Virus record (IMG/VR): IMGVR_UViG_3300050821_007542
Span: 1 to 63,818 of that record
Direction: 5' to 3' (one strand)
Length of the DNA stretch: 63,818 nt
Source of the DNA: a virus
Shown here: piece after piece, positions 36,231 to 42,496 of the stretch
How positions within the stretch are numbered: the first letter of the stretch is position 1
Layout: each line of letters starts with the position of its first letter
Program-made: the position numbers and the translations under genes
Notes under the pieces: model-generated
Databases searched by the model: none
Told to the model about the DNA's origin: nothing
The model's input: the letters and a program-made list of their open reading frames with translations, nothing else

Positions 36231-37240
36231 GATTCCAAGTAGACGCGGCCTCTCTTATAGATAAGCAGACCTGCGTTCGACGCTTCTTGTTGAACCACGA
36301 ATATCGACTAGCGCGTTGGAGGCCAAAGTTGCTCTTTGATACCCTCCTGCGCCGCGGCATCCTCCAGCTCACCAAGCAGATCGACGTCACCCAAGTCGCA
36401 TCCGAAGCGAAGTCAACCTTCCTCCTGCGCGCTGCCGATCCTGGACTGGACATCATCGGGAAGGACCCTTACCAAGCATCGAAGGGATGGACGTCGCTAC
36501 TTGAGTCGGTCCTGCATGGCATCTCACGGACGGTCCTACCAGTGCTGCATGACCCGCCGCCGGCGCGGCTCACGTCGTCGATCGACTGGCGCTTTCTGAG
36601 CTGGGCCGACGACTCCGGCACGCTCCATCGGTGGGTCACGGTCGAGAGCTTCGATGCCGACACCCTCTCGCGGGAGCTGCACTCATGGCGCACCTTCGGC
36701 GATCTGGTCATGTCCGGATGCCCACTAGTCCTCCACGTAATCGTCCTCGGGCAGCATCGCAACGGGCGGTTCCTCTCCCCTTGGACACGGGCGTATGTCC
36801 ACCCAGCCATGACCAACCTGCGCTGGCGCTGGGTCAAGCCAGACGATACGACCTGGAAGCCGATACAGCTAGTCGACCAGAATCTGCTGGATCCGGACGA
36901 GTGGGTTGAGCAGGCGTGGGGGCAGCGCGCCATCCAGCCTCTCCTGCAGGACCAGCTCGTAGACCTGCCCGCAGAGTCGGTCTGCCGGGACACCAGATAC
37001 CAGCTGGCGCGCGAGGCGTCCGAGATGGCGCGGCTGGTCGAGGAGCGTGTCAGCTACCGTACAGAGCCGATGTCGCGGTCGGCGTGCGATCTATATTCGC
37101 CCTGCCACTTCCAGCCTGCGTGCCACGCCGTTGAGGCGGTTGATCTTACACAAATAGGTCTGTACGTCCCGAGAAAGTCCGTATACAGTAACTTGACAGT
37201 GGAGGTTCCGGATGCCGCCAGCACCCAGCCTGTTCGGTAA
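36227..37240 (+). CDS. Cas4/RecB-like four-cysteine protein, probably inactive nuclease
   Basis: This 337-residue protein has one N-terminal cysteine (DKQTCVRRFLLNHEY, C16) and three near the C-terminus (SACDLYSPCHFQPAC), the iron-sulfur arrangement of Cas4/AddB-type PD-(D/E)XK nucleases. A second protein of this type is at 50866-52392. In the likely catalytic region (SIDWRF about 118-123, then WVTVESFDAD) an acidic residue is present but the expected lysine is not, so nuclease activity is doubtful. It lies at the end of the ejection module, far from replication genes, suggesting a structural or DNA-end-binding use. Alignment of the catalytic strands is by eye. Confidence 0.55.
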   Translation: MRFQVDAASLIDKQTCVRRFLLNHEYRLARWRPKLLFDTLLRRGILQLTKQIDVTQVASEAKSTFLLRAADPGLDIIGKDPYQASKGWTSLLESVLHGISRTVLPVLHDPPPARLTSSIDWRFLSWADDSGTLHRWVTVESFDADTLSRELHSWRTFGDLVMSGCPLVLHVIVLGQHRNGRFLSPWTRAYVHPAMTNLRWRWVKPDDTTWKPIQLVDQNLLDPDEWVEQAWGQRAIQPLLQDQLVDLPAESVCRDTRYQLAREASEMARLVEERVSYRTEPMSRSACDLYSPCHFQPACHAVEAVDLTQIGLYVPRKSVYSNLTVEVPDAASTQPVR

Positions 37241-37727
37241 TATCAACACGCGGGACCTCGTCGTCCTGCTGATCCTGTTCACGACCTTCGTTGTGCTGGC
37301 AGTGATGCGTAGGCTTCCCGAGCCATGGATGGTCAAGCATTACTTCAGCGCCCTCAACGACAGGGGCGGGAACATCCTCGTCCTAGTGCTGATGTCGGCG
37401 TGGTTCTTCTCGGTCTCCGTCCGCATCTTCTACTATGCGTTCGAGTTACTAGGTCAGAAGAAACTGGACCCGGATAACGCTATCCTGCTCATGGCCGTCC
37501 AGTTCGTTACGTCGAGCGCGTTCGGCGGGTCGTTCGGCGCGCTGCTGAAGACGATGACCGGGTCGGACTCGAATGCGCGCGGTACGGATGGGACTCCTGG
37601 CAGCAGGTCGACCACGACTACTGTCACCAGCGCCTCTACACCTCCCAGTCCGACTACGCCATTACCCGCTATTGTGGTGGTTCCAGCGAAGCCCGACGAA
37701 CCGGCACCGGAGCCTACAAAGCCTTGA
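37212..37727 (+). CDS. Multi-pass membrane protein with proline-rich tail
   Basis: This 171-residue protein overlaps the preceding gene by 29 bases. Hydrophobic helices lie at about residues 15-33 (LVVLLILFTTFVVLAVM), 52-75 (ILVLVLMSAWFFSVSVRIFY) and 88-112. The last 55 residues are Ser/Thr/Pro-rich and cytoplasmic or periplasmic. It begins the lysis-type region and is a holin candidate. Family not recognised. Confidence 0.55.
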   Translation: MPPAPSLFGNINTRDLVVLLILFTTFVVLAVMRRLPEPWMVKHYFSALNDRGGNILVLVLMSAWFFSVSVRIFYYAFELLGQKKLDPDNAILLMAVQFVTSSAFGGSFGALLKTMTGSDSNARGTDGTPGSRSTTTTVTSASTPPSPTTPLPAIVVVPAKPDEPAPEPTKP

Positions 37728-37737
37728 TAACTATCCC

Positions 37738-38118
37738 ATGGGAACCCGAGACGAGAACAACGTGCCATTTCGGGAGTACATTGACAATCGCCTTAAGGCT
37801 CTTGAGCAGCGATTCGAGGAGCGCTGGAAGGCACATGAAGAGATTCATGCCATGGGACAGAGGGCGCTTGATACGGCATTACTTAGGTCGGATGACAAGT
37901 TTGAGAGCGTGAACAATTTTCGCGAACAGGTCTTGCAGGAGCGTGTGGATTTCCTTAGGAACGATGTCTATGAACGCGAGCACAAGGCACTGGAACTTAA
38001 GGTTGATGGGCACAGCAAGTGGATCGATAACATGACAGGGCGGCTGTGGGCTGCCGGCGCGATTATCACCGCCATCTGTACCGGAATAGGATTGTTACTA
38101 AAGTACTGGGGACGGTAG
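37738..38118 (+). CDS. Coiled-coil protein with C-terminal membrane anchor
   Basis: The ATG at 37738 gives 126 residues. Residues 12-90 are helical and charged (NRLKALEQRFEERWKAHEEI), and residues 100-122 form one membrane helix (LWAAGAIITAICTGIGLLLK) ending in a short basic tail. This topology is seen in several phage lysis-region proteins. It could regulate or form the holin. The DNA is somewhat more AT-rich than the surroundings. Confidence 0.6.
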   Translation: MGTRDENNVPFREYIDNRLKALEQRFEERWKAHEEIHAMGQRALDTALLRSDDKFESVNNFREQVLQERVDFLRNDVYEREHKALELKVDGHSKWIDNMTGRLWAAGAIITAICTGIGLLLKYWGR

Positions 38119-38128
38119 GGCCTAGAGG

Positions 38129-38368
38129 ATGAATACCAATTATCTCGCCATTGTCCTCTGGATAGGGTCGATGATTGTTCAGTTCGTAGCGTATATGGTG
38201 CTGGCAGCGAGGCAGCGCGGCCGGGATGAGATCAAGATTGCCGAGATTGCGGTACAGAAGGAGACGATCAAGCAGCTCCGAGACGACGCCGAGGACCATC
38301 GATTAATGACTGAGAGTATCATGACATATTTGGAGACCAAGAACGGTATACAGTTCAGAAGGAGGTAG
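38129..38368 (+). CDS. Membrane-anchored coiled-coil protein (i-spanin-like topology)
   Basis: This 79-residue protein has an N-terminal membrane helix (YLAIVLWIGSMIVQFVAYMV) followed by a charged helix (VQKETIKQLRDDAEDH). This is the layout of inner-membrane spanins, and it sits in the lysis region. It lacks an obvious overlapping outer-membrane partner here; the exported proteins at 40656 and 41898 are possible partners. Assignment is tentative. Confidence 0.45.
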   Translation: MNTNYLAIVLWIGSMIVQFVAYMVLAARQRGRDEIKIAEIAVQKETIKQLRDDAEDHRLMTESIMTYLETKNGIQFRRR

Positions 38369-38370
38369 GT

Positions 38371-38568
38371 ATGAGCGGTTCAGGAAAGCCCGGTAAGATA
38401 TTCAAGATCAGAGTAGTCTCCACAGGTGTAACGAGCGCAACCATTCAAGCCGAAAGTGAGGACATCGCTTATCTTGTCCCCGGAAACGATTATATGGTGC
38501 AAGTCACTCCTGTTGGTGGCGGCAGCGGGATTGGCAGCGGCAAGCCCTCTGCCCAATCAAGTAGTTAG
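38371..38568 (+). CDS. Small beta-rich protein
   Basis: This 65-residue protein starts two bases after the previous stop, with an AGGAGG site inside the end of that gene. A single beta-type domain (KIRVVSTGVTSATIQAESED, DYMVQVTPVGG) ends in a Gly/Ser tail. The family is not recognised. It is overlapped at its 3' end by the next membrane protein frame. Confidence 0.55.
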   Translation: MSGSGKPGKIFKIRVVSTGVTSATIQAESEDIAYLVPGNDYMVQVTPVGGGSGIGSGKPSAQSSS

Positions 38569-39094
38569 AGCGTACTTTGTCGCGGAACTGGCCGGGACGA
38601 TAGTCCTTGAGACGGCGGCACTGTGTCTGGTCCCGCTGACGGAGGACTTCTATCGGATCCTCTACTGTTGCGTTCTGTTACCGATCCGGCTACTCGCCTG
38701 TGTCGTCGCGGCGCGCGCATCGAGTTGGGCAGCCCTTACCGCAGTCCCGTTCGCGGCCATCCTACTATGGATGGGACTTGCAGGAATAGCAGGTCAGCCT
38801 TCTACTGACCAGTGGATCTGCCTCCTTGACGGAGTTATCGTCACCGGGGCCGGACTGGCAGCCGCGTTCATGGCGCCCTTCGGGTACCATCGCAACCTCT
38901 ACGCTACCCTCGCTATCCTATGGATGCTTCTCGGCGTGTTCGACTTCGGCTACGCGCTCCAGCCTTACGGCAAGTGGCGCGAGCTGAATGACTCGCTACT
39001 TCCTGCCATGGTCATAGGGGCGTTCGGGTGGATTGCTATGTCTGGATGGTCGGCGCGGTTGCGACGAGCGGCGGGTAGACGGTCCCTTTCCTGA
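38456..39094 (+). CDS. Multi-pass membrane protein, start uncertain
   Basis: The longest frame opens with GTG at 38456, deep inside the previous gene; a TTG at 38531 is an alternative that shortens the overlap. The protein has about six hydrophobic helices (AGTIVLETAALCLVPL, FAAILLWMGLAGIAG, ATLAILWMLLGVFDFGYAL). It ends 58 bases inside the converging endolysin gene. Function is unknown; a membrane role in lysis or superinfection exclusion would fit. Confidence 0.5.
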   Translation: MRTSLILSPETIIWCKSLLLVAAAGLAAASPLPNQVVRAYFVAELAGTIVLETAALCLVPLTEDFYRILYCCVLLPIRLLACVVAARASSWAALTAVPFAAILLWMGLAGIAGQPSTDQWICLLDGVIVTGAGLAAAFMAPFGYHRNLYATLAILWMLLGVFDFGYALQPYGKWRELNDSLLPAMVIGAFGWIAMSGWSARLRRAAGRRSLS

Positions 39095-39404
39095 CTTGGC
39101 AGTGGATGTGCTCGTTATCCGTGCCAGCGTCCTCCAGGAACGCAAAGAATAGCGGTCCCAGTTGGACTATCAGGGTCTCAACGGCGTGCTCGGGATTTGG
39201 TAGGTCGTGCGTCCTGACGTCGTAAGCCTCGCCGCGATGGTGCGGGTCGTCGGGGCCGCTATGGAGACCATCACACGCGCTCGTGATCGTCAGGTCGTGC
39301 TCAATCTGCTTCGCCGTCAGGTCCAGCGCACCTAGCAGGACGAATCCCCCCGGCGCTATCGTCGTGAACTGGACTCCAGGCTTGACCCGCACGCAATAGA
39401 TCAT
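39036..39404 (-). CDS. Endolysin, M15-type peptidase
   Basis: This 122-residue protein carries the zinc-binding motifs of M15/VanY-like peptidases: DPHHRGEAYDVRT (H-x-x-G-x-A-x-D, about residues 53-65) and EHIHCQV (H-x-H, near residue 100). Such enzymes cut peptide cross-links of peptidoglycan and serve as endolysins. There is no signal peptide, so export should depend on a holin. It is the last gene of the minus-strand block and converges with the membrane protein gene. Confidence 0.75.
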   Translation of the reverse strand: MIYCVRVKPGVQFTTIAPGGFVLLGALDLTAKQIEHDLTITSACDGLHSGPDDPHHRGEAYDVRTHDLPNPEHAVETLIVQLGPLFFAFLEDAGTDNEHIHCQVRKGTVYPPLVATAPTIQT

Positions 39405-39420
39405 CGGTCGCCTTTATTGA

Positions 39421-39556
39421 GACGGTCCCGGCGCCAACCAGAACCGTCCCCGAGGAGCACATCGCACTAAAATCCGCTAGAAGGTAACCTGCTCCTGTCC
39501 TCGGGCGAGGACAAAGGTAGGTACATCGTTTGCGGACATTACCCAGCGAGGCTGGG
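39421..39556 (-). other. Three hairpins upstream of the endolysin gene
   Basis: The 160-base gap before the endolysin holds three perfect stems: CCCAGC/GCTGGG (39542-39547 with 39551-39556, 3-base loop), GTCCTC/GAGGAC (39497-39502 with 39507-39512, extendable by one T-A pair), and GACGGT/ACCGTC (39421-39426 with 39443-39448). They could terminate the upstream gene's transcript or control endolysin translation. No U-run follows any of them. Confidence 0.45.
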
Positions 39557-39564
39557 CAATCTTA

Positions 39565-40032
39565 TTAGGACAACTGATTCAGCGTGACATCAGTGACCGA
39601 AGTCGGAGGCGGAGGCGGCGTCGGGAGAATTGGTACAGCGAACGCGTGCGTCCCTGACACTCCCTTGTCGTTGGTCCACGCGACGGTTAGGTTGTAGACC
39701 GTCCCGGTGTCCGTACTTGCGACGGTCGCCGTGAAGTTGAACGACGTTGGGTCCACCGGACCCAGCGTGACATTCGTGTCGTCCACCGTGACGGTCGGCG
39801 GCGTCGGCAACGGGATGAAATTGGTCGCCGGGACCATACCGATATTGAAAGTGCTGGTAGCTCCTACAACTGTTCCTGAAATAGGCATGAAAGCGTCTCC
39901 TCTTAGTTGGGTAAGCGTGACCCCGATAACGTGCTCGCGAAGTTCCTCACGTTCAAGGAATACAAGCTCCTCAAGTGCGGCTGCAATACGCTTGAGTTGC
40001 TTGACTTCTTCTTTGTCGCTGAAGATTCCCAC
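39565..40032 (-). CDS. Small protein with N-terminal helix and Ig-like domain
   Basis: The GTG at 40032 is chosen because a GGAGG site lies six bases upstream; the frame extends further to 40065 without one. The 155-residue product has a charged helix (DKEEVKQLKRIAAALEELVF) and then a beta-rich, Ig-like region (TVTVDDTNVTLGPVD, YNLTVAWTNDKGVSG). It ends in a Pro-rich segment. It may be a minor surface protein. Family not recognised. Confidence 0.55.
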   Translation of the reverse strand: MGIFSDKEEVKQLKRIAAALEELVFLEREELREHVIGVTLTQLRGDAFMPISGTVVGATSTFNIGMVPATNFIPLPTPPTVTVDDTNVTLGPVDPTSFNFTATVASTDTGTVYNLTVAWTNDKGVSGTHAFAVPILPTPPPPPTSVTDVTLNQLS

Positions 40033-40069
40033 GATACGCCTCCACAAGCAAGTCCAAAATTGCACATCT

Positions 40070-40264
40070 CTACTTCGTCGTCGAGGGCGGCGTTACACCA
40101 GAAATAAGCTGTTTCAACTGAGCCGCGTTGGTTGCGTCCTGCTGGTCTGCCAAGGTAGCAAGCTGGTCCCCTGTGAGACCGCCAGCCGCCTTGAGTCCAT
40201 TGATGATATTCAGAGCCGCATTAATAGCTGCGAGTGCGAGTTGAGCGATCAGGACTGGGTCGAT
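40070..40264 (-). CDS. Small Ala/Leu-rich helical protein with possible ATC start
   Basis: This frame encodes 64 residues with strongly protein-like content (LIAQLALAAINAALNIINGL, then QLATLADQQDATNAAQ). There is no ATG, GTG or TTG in frame after the upstream stop. An AGAAGGAGA site lies seven bases before an ATC codon, so either ATC is used as a rare start or the original start was lost when the HNH gene inserted. The frame overlaps the last 16 bases of that HNH gene. Confidence 0.5.
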   Translation of the reverse strand: MDPVLIAQLALAAINAALNIINGLKAAGGLTGDQLATLADQQDATNAAQLKQLISGVTPPSTTK

Positions 40265-40695
40265 GGCAGTTCTCCTTCTGTCTTAGACCTAAATTTTCTA
40301 CTGGCTGCAAGTCTACATTGTTTGCAGGACCTATAGCCATTTGTTCTAGGAATCAGATACAAATTCTTTCCGCTCAGCGGATGGCCTTCAGGACAATACG
40401 ATTTAACTAAATTACGTGCGGCGAATGTATCTCCTGCTAGTGTATTCTCCCTAGCAGTGACCATGCGAAGATGAGTGGGATTCACGCAATTCCGGACCCG
40501 GCAAACGTGATCTAGTTGTAGTCCCAAGGGGACTGGTTGATAGAACGATTCGTAAGAGAACTTGTGCGCTCTACGCCATTTTCTCATAAACGCGAATCTA
40601 GCATATCCATTCGGAAGTATGGATTTATTCCAGATCCAACAGCCCGTTTCAGGTTCTACGCTGAAACTAGCTCTAAATCGTTCGACAGGATCCAC
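40249..40695 (-). CDS. HNH homing endonuclease
   Basis: This 148-residue protein is of the same family as the one at 7403-7855: GCWIWNKSILPNGYARF, LDHVCRVRNCVNPTHLRMV, then a C-terminal zinc pair (CPEGH ... CKQC). Its DNA is AT-rich compared with the neighbours. It overlaps the 3' end of a lipoprotein gene (40 bases) and the start of a small helical-protein gene (16 bases), so it appears to have inserted at their boundary. Confidence 0.9.
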   Translation of the reverse strand: MDPVERFRASFSVEPETGCWIWNKSILPNGYARFAFMRKWRRAHKFSYESFYQPVPLGLQLDHVCRVRNCVNPTHLRMVTARENTLAGDTFAARNLVKSYCPEGHPLSGKNLYLIPRTNGYRSCKQCRLAASRKFRSKTEGELPSTQS

Positions 40696-41198
40696 TGTAG
40701 ACCTCCTAGAGATGTCGTCGATACGGGTGCTGGTGCCGGATTAGGTGCGGTCGAGTTATTGTTGATGACGGTCTGGATTCCATTCAGCACGGTGCTGATC
40801 GCCTGCAGGTAGAGCATGACCTTCTCCTGCGACTGCGGGTTGGTAATATGGATAGCCGCGAGAGCTTGTGCGCTGTTGATACCCTGAACGAAGGTGGAAG
40901 CAGCAGCTAGGTAAGGCGCGGCGGTGCTCTGGCCAGCGGTATGCGCGGCACGTACAGCCCCACGGAAGGAGACGTTCCCTGTCGTGACGGTGTTCAGGTA
41001 GCCGTAAACCTGCCTAGCTTCATCGGCAGTGATCAGGTTATTCGACTGGAGCTGCTGGATGATGGGAATGGCTTGCGCTACCGCATCACTCACCTGCAGC
41101 GAAGCCTGCATCGCCGAGGTGTAAGGATCCTTGGGACAACCACTCAGGAACGGGATGAGTAGCAGTAGCAGGGCCGGGAGTACACGTTTGCGTGTCAT
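40656..41198 (-). CDS. Lipoprotein
   Basis: This 180-residue protein opens with TRKRVLPALLLLLIPFLSGC, a lipoprotein signal with lipobox LSGC. The mature part is helical (SLQVSDAVAQAIPIIQQLQS) with a Pro/Ala-rich linker near the end. It is overlapped at the 3' end by the HNH gene, so its C-terminus may have been changed by that insertion. Lysis (outer-membrane spanin) or superinfection exclusion are possible roles; it is longer than typical outer-membrane spanins. Confidence 0.65.
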   Translation of the reverse strand: MTRKRVLPALLLLLIPFLSGCPKDPYTSAMQASLQVSDAVAQAIPIIQQLQSNNLITADEARQVYGYLNTVTTGNVSFRGAVRAAHTAGQSTAAPYLAAASTFVQGINSAQALAAIHITNPQSQEKVMLYLQAISTVLNGIQTVINNNSTAPNPAPAPVSTTSLGGLQWILSNDLELVSA

Positions 41199-41404
41199 CG
41201 CGTTCCCCTCTTAACCAGCAGTTCCTTCGGTGGGAACATCCCCACTCCGGTCGAGATCATCTCAGCGATGTCCTTATGGAAGCCTGCATGGCACTTCCAG
41301 CAGTTCACAGTCGCGGGGATAGACTCGTCCGGGAACAGCTTGAGCGTGTCATCCGCGCCACACTTGTTGCAGGTAAACTTCACTTCGATCAGCCTGTTAC
41401 TCAT
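41195..41404 (-). CDS. Small zinc-ribbon protein
   Basis: This 69-residue protein has two CxxC knuckles: FTCNKCGADD (about residues 10-19) and VNCWKCHAGF (about 33-42). This is a typical zinc ribbon that could bind nucleic acid. It overlaps the lipoprotein start by ATGA. It belongs to a chain of small genes transcribed together leftward from the polymerase. Family not recognised. Confidence 0.65.
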   Translation of the reverse strand: MSNRLIEVKFTCNKCGADDTLKLFPDESIPATVNCWKCHAGFHKDIAEMISTGVGMFPPKELLVKRGTR

Positions 41405-41416
41405 TCCATTTCTCCT

Positions 41417-41695
41417 TTAGGATACGACTTGGCCTTCGGTTAACATCTGGTCGAGAATCTTCTCCGAGCGCGGGTCCACGACGCGGTATATGTCGGCGAG
41501 TTGCGGCTCCTCACCGCTCTTGATATTGGAGCGGTCGACGGGGACGACCATCTCCAGTACGAGCTTGGAGGGATCCTTCGGTCCCCAGTCCTTATCGGTT
41601 GGTAGCTCGACGCGCAGGACCTTGAAGATGAATCCATGTGAGCGCATCAGCACGACATCGCCGACCTTGATGGTATTCCCGATCGCGTCTCTCAT
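41417..41695 (-). CDS. Small hypothetical protein
   Basis: This 92-residue protein begins DAIGNTIKVGDVVLMRSHG, resembling SH3-like or KOW-type barrels (G-D-x-V then F-K-V). It ends in a helix. The upstream gene overlaps its start by ATGA. No close family is recognised. It lies 13 bases from the zinc-ribbon gene downstream. Confidence 0.6.
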   Translation of the reverse strand: MRDAIGNTIKVGDVVLMRSHGFIFKVLRVELPTDKDWGPKDPSKLVLEMVVPVDRSNIKSGEEPQLADIYRVVDPRSEKILDQMLTEGQVVS

Positions 41696-41901
41696 ACATC
41701 TCCATCCTCTTCAAAGAGTTCAGGATAGCGTCTACGGAACTCAATCTCCCCCTTGGCGACACTCCCGAGTTGCTGACACAGCAGCTCTAGCACTTGCTGG
41801 CGCTTAGTCGGGTCCAGCTTCATGTTGACGACGGCTTGTTGGCGCGACGATTCGGTCGTGTAGCCCCACTCAGTTTGGATACGTGGCGGTGCGGTGCTCA
41901 T
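41692..41901 (-). CDS. Small helical protein
   Basis: This 69-residue protein is mostly helical and charged in its second half (KRQQVLELLCQQLGSVAKGE, then IEFRRRYPELFEED). It overlaps neighbours on both sides by four bases. No motif is recognised. Coupled gene order suggests co-expression with the replication block. Confidence 0.6.
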   Translation of the reverse strand: MSTAPPRIQTEWGYTTESSRQQAVVNMKLDPTKRQQVLELLCQQLGSVAKGEIEFRRRYPELFEEDGDV

Positions 41902-42272
41902 TGCTTCTTGTCCTCCTTCGGCGGCGGTGCCGAGAATACCAACGTGTCAGGCGAGAACTGCGTCTCCGGCGGCCATCCATTCTCCAGCTTAACCTTCTGC
42001 GCCGACGACATCAGCTCCGACACTTTCTCGTTGAACTGGCGCTGGATGGACTGGAGCTGGGCCTGTAAGAGTTGCGCGTCCTTCTGCTGGACCTGGAGCC
42101 GGAGGAGTTGGACCTCGGTCGGCTTGTAGTCCTTCACAGGCTTATCATTGGGAACCATCCCGTTCCCGTGAGCCAAGTCCTTGTTGACAGGCATGTTCTG
42201 CCCATAGACCGCGCAACTCAGTATTACAACGAGTGCAACTTCGATACCGATGATAAACCGATGGATACTCAT
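41898..42272 (-). CDS. Exported or membrane-anchored coiled-coil protein
   Basis: The ATG at 42272 gives 124 residues. The first 26 form a signal or anchor (HRFIIGIEVALVVILSCAVY). Residues 50-100 make a coiled coil (VQLLRLQVQQKDAQLLQAQL, QRQFNEKVSELMSS). This is a spanin-like layout, and the lipoprotein at 40656 could be the partner, but the pair is separated by three genes. It overlaps both neighbours by ATGA. Confidence 0.55.
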   Translation of the reverse strand: MSIHRFIIGIEVALVVILSCAVYGQNMPVNKDLAHGNGMVPNDKPVKDYKPTEVQLLRLQVQQKDAQLLQAQLQSIQRQFNEKVSELMSSAQKVKLENGWPPETQFSPDTLVFSAPPPKEDKKQ

Positions 42273-42496
42273 ACCACACTCCTTCGATTCCTTGCTATCG
42301 CCTGACACGTCTCCTGATGGCGCAGCAGCGACGCCCAATCCAGAAACTCTTCATGACAGAAGTGGCAGACCTCGTTCCACGTCGGCAGGCTGGTTTCCAG
42401 CATCTGCACCTCGTTGAGCGCCTTCTTCACCTTCTTCTCCAGCAGCAGTCTCTCCACTTCCTGTACTGAGTCCCGGAACCGGGCCAGATTTAACAT
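42269..42496 (-). CDS. Small C2HC zinc-finger protein overlapping the polymerase end
   Basis: This 75-residue protein has an N-terminal coiled helix and then VCHFCHEEF ... LLRHQETC, a C-x2-C-x12-H-x4-C finger of classical spacing. An AGAGGA site lies seven bases before the ATG. It overlaps the last 146 bases of the polymerase gene in another frame, a long overlap for this compact genome. The finger suggests DNA or RNA binding, perhaps with the polymerase. Family not recognised. Confidence 0.6.
   Translation of the reverse strand: MLNLARFRDSVQEVERLLLEKKVKKALNEVQMLETSLPTWNEVCHFCHEEFLDWASLLRHQETCQAIARNRRSVV

Noticed and set aside
36227-37240. CRISPR-associated cas4 and a nearby CRISPR array
   Set aside because: The cysteine layout is Cas4-like, but no other cas gene and no spaced direct repeats were seen. 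The only regular repeats are coding repeats in a fibre gene.
38129-42272. Firm i-spanin/o-spanin pair
   Set aside because: Several proteins have suitable anchors and coiled coils, but no nested or adjacent pair with typical sizes is present.
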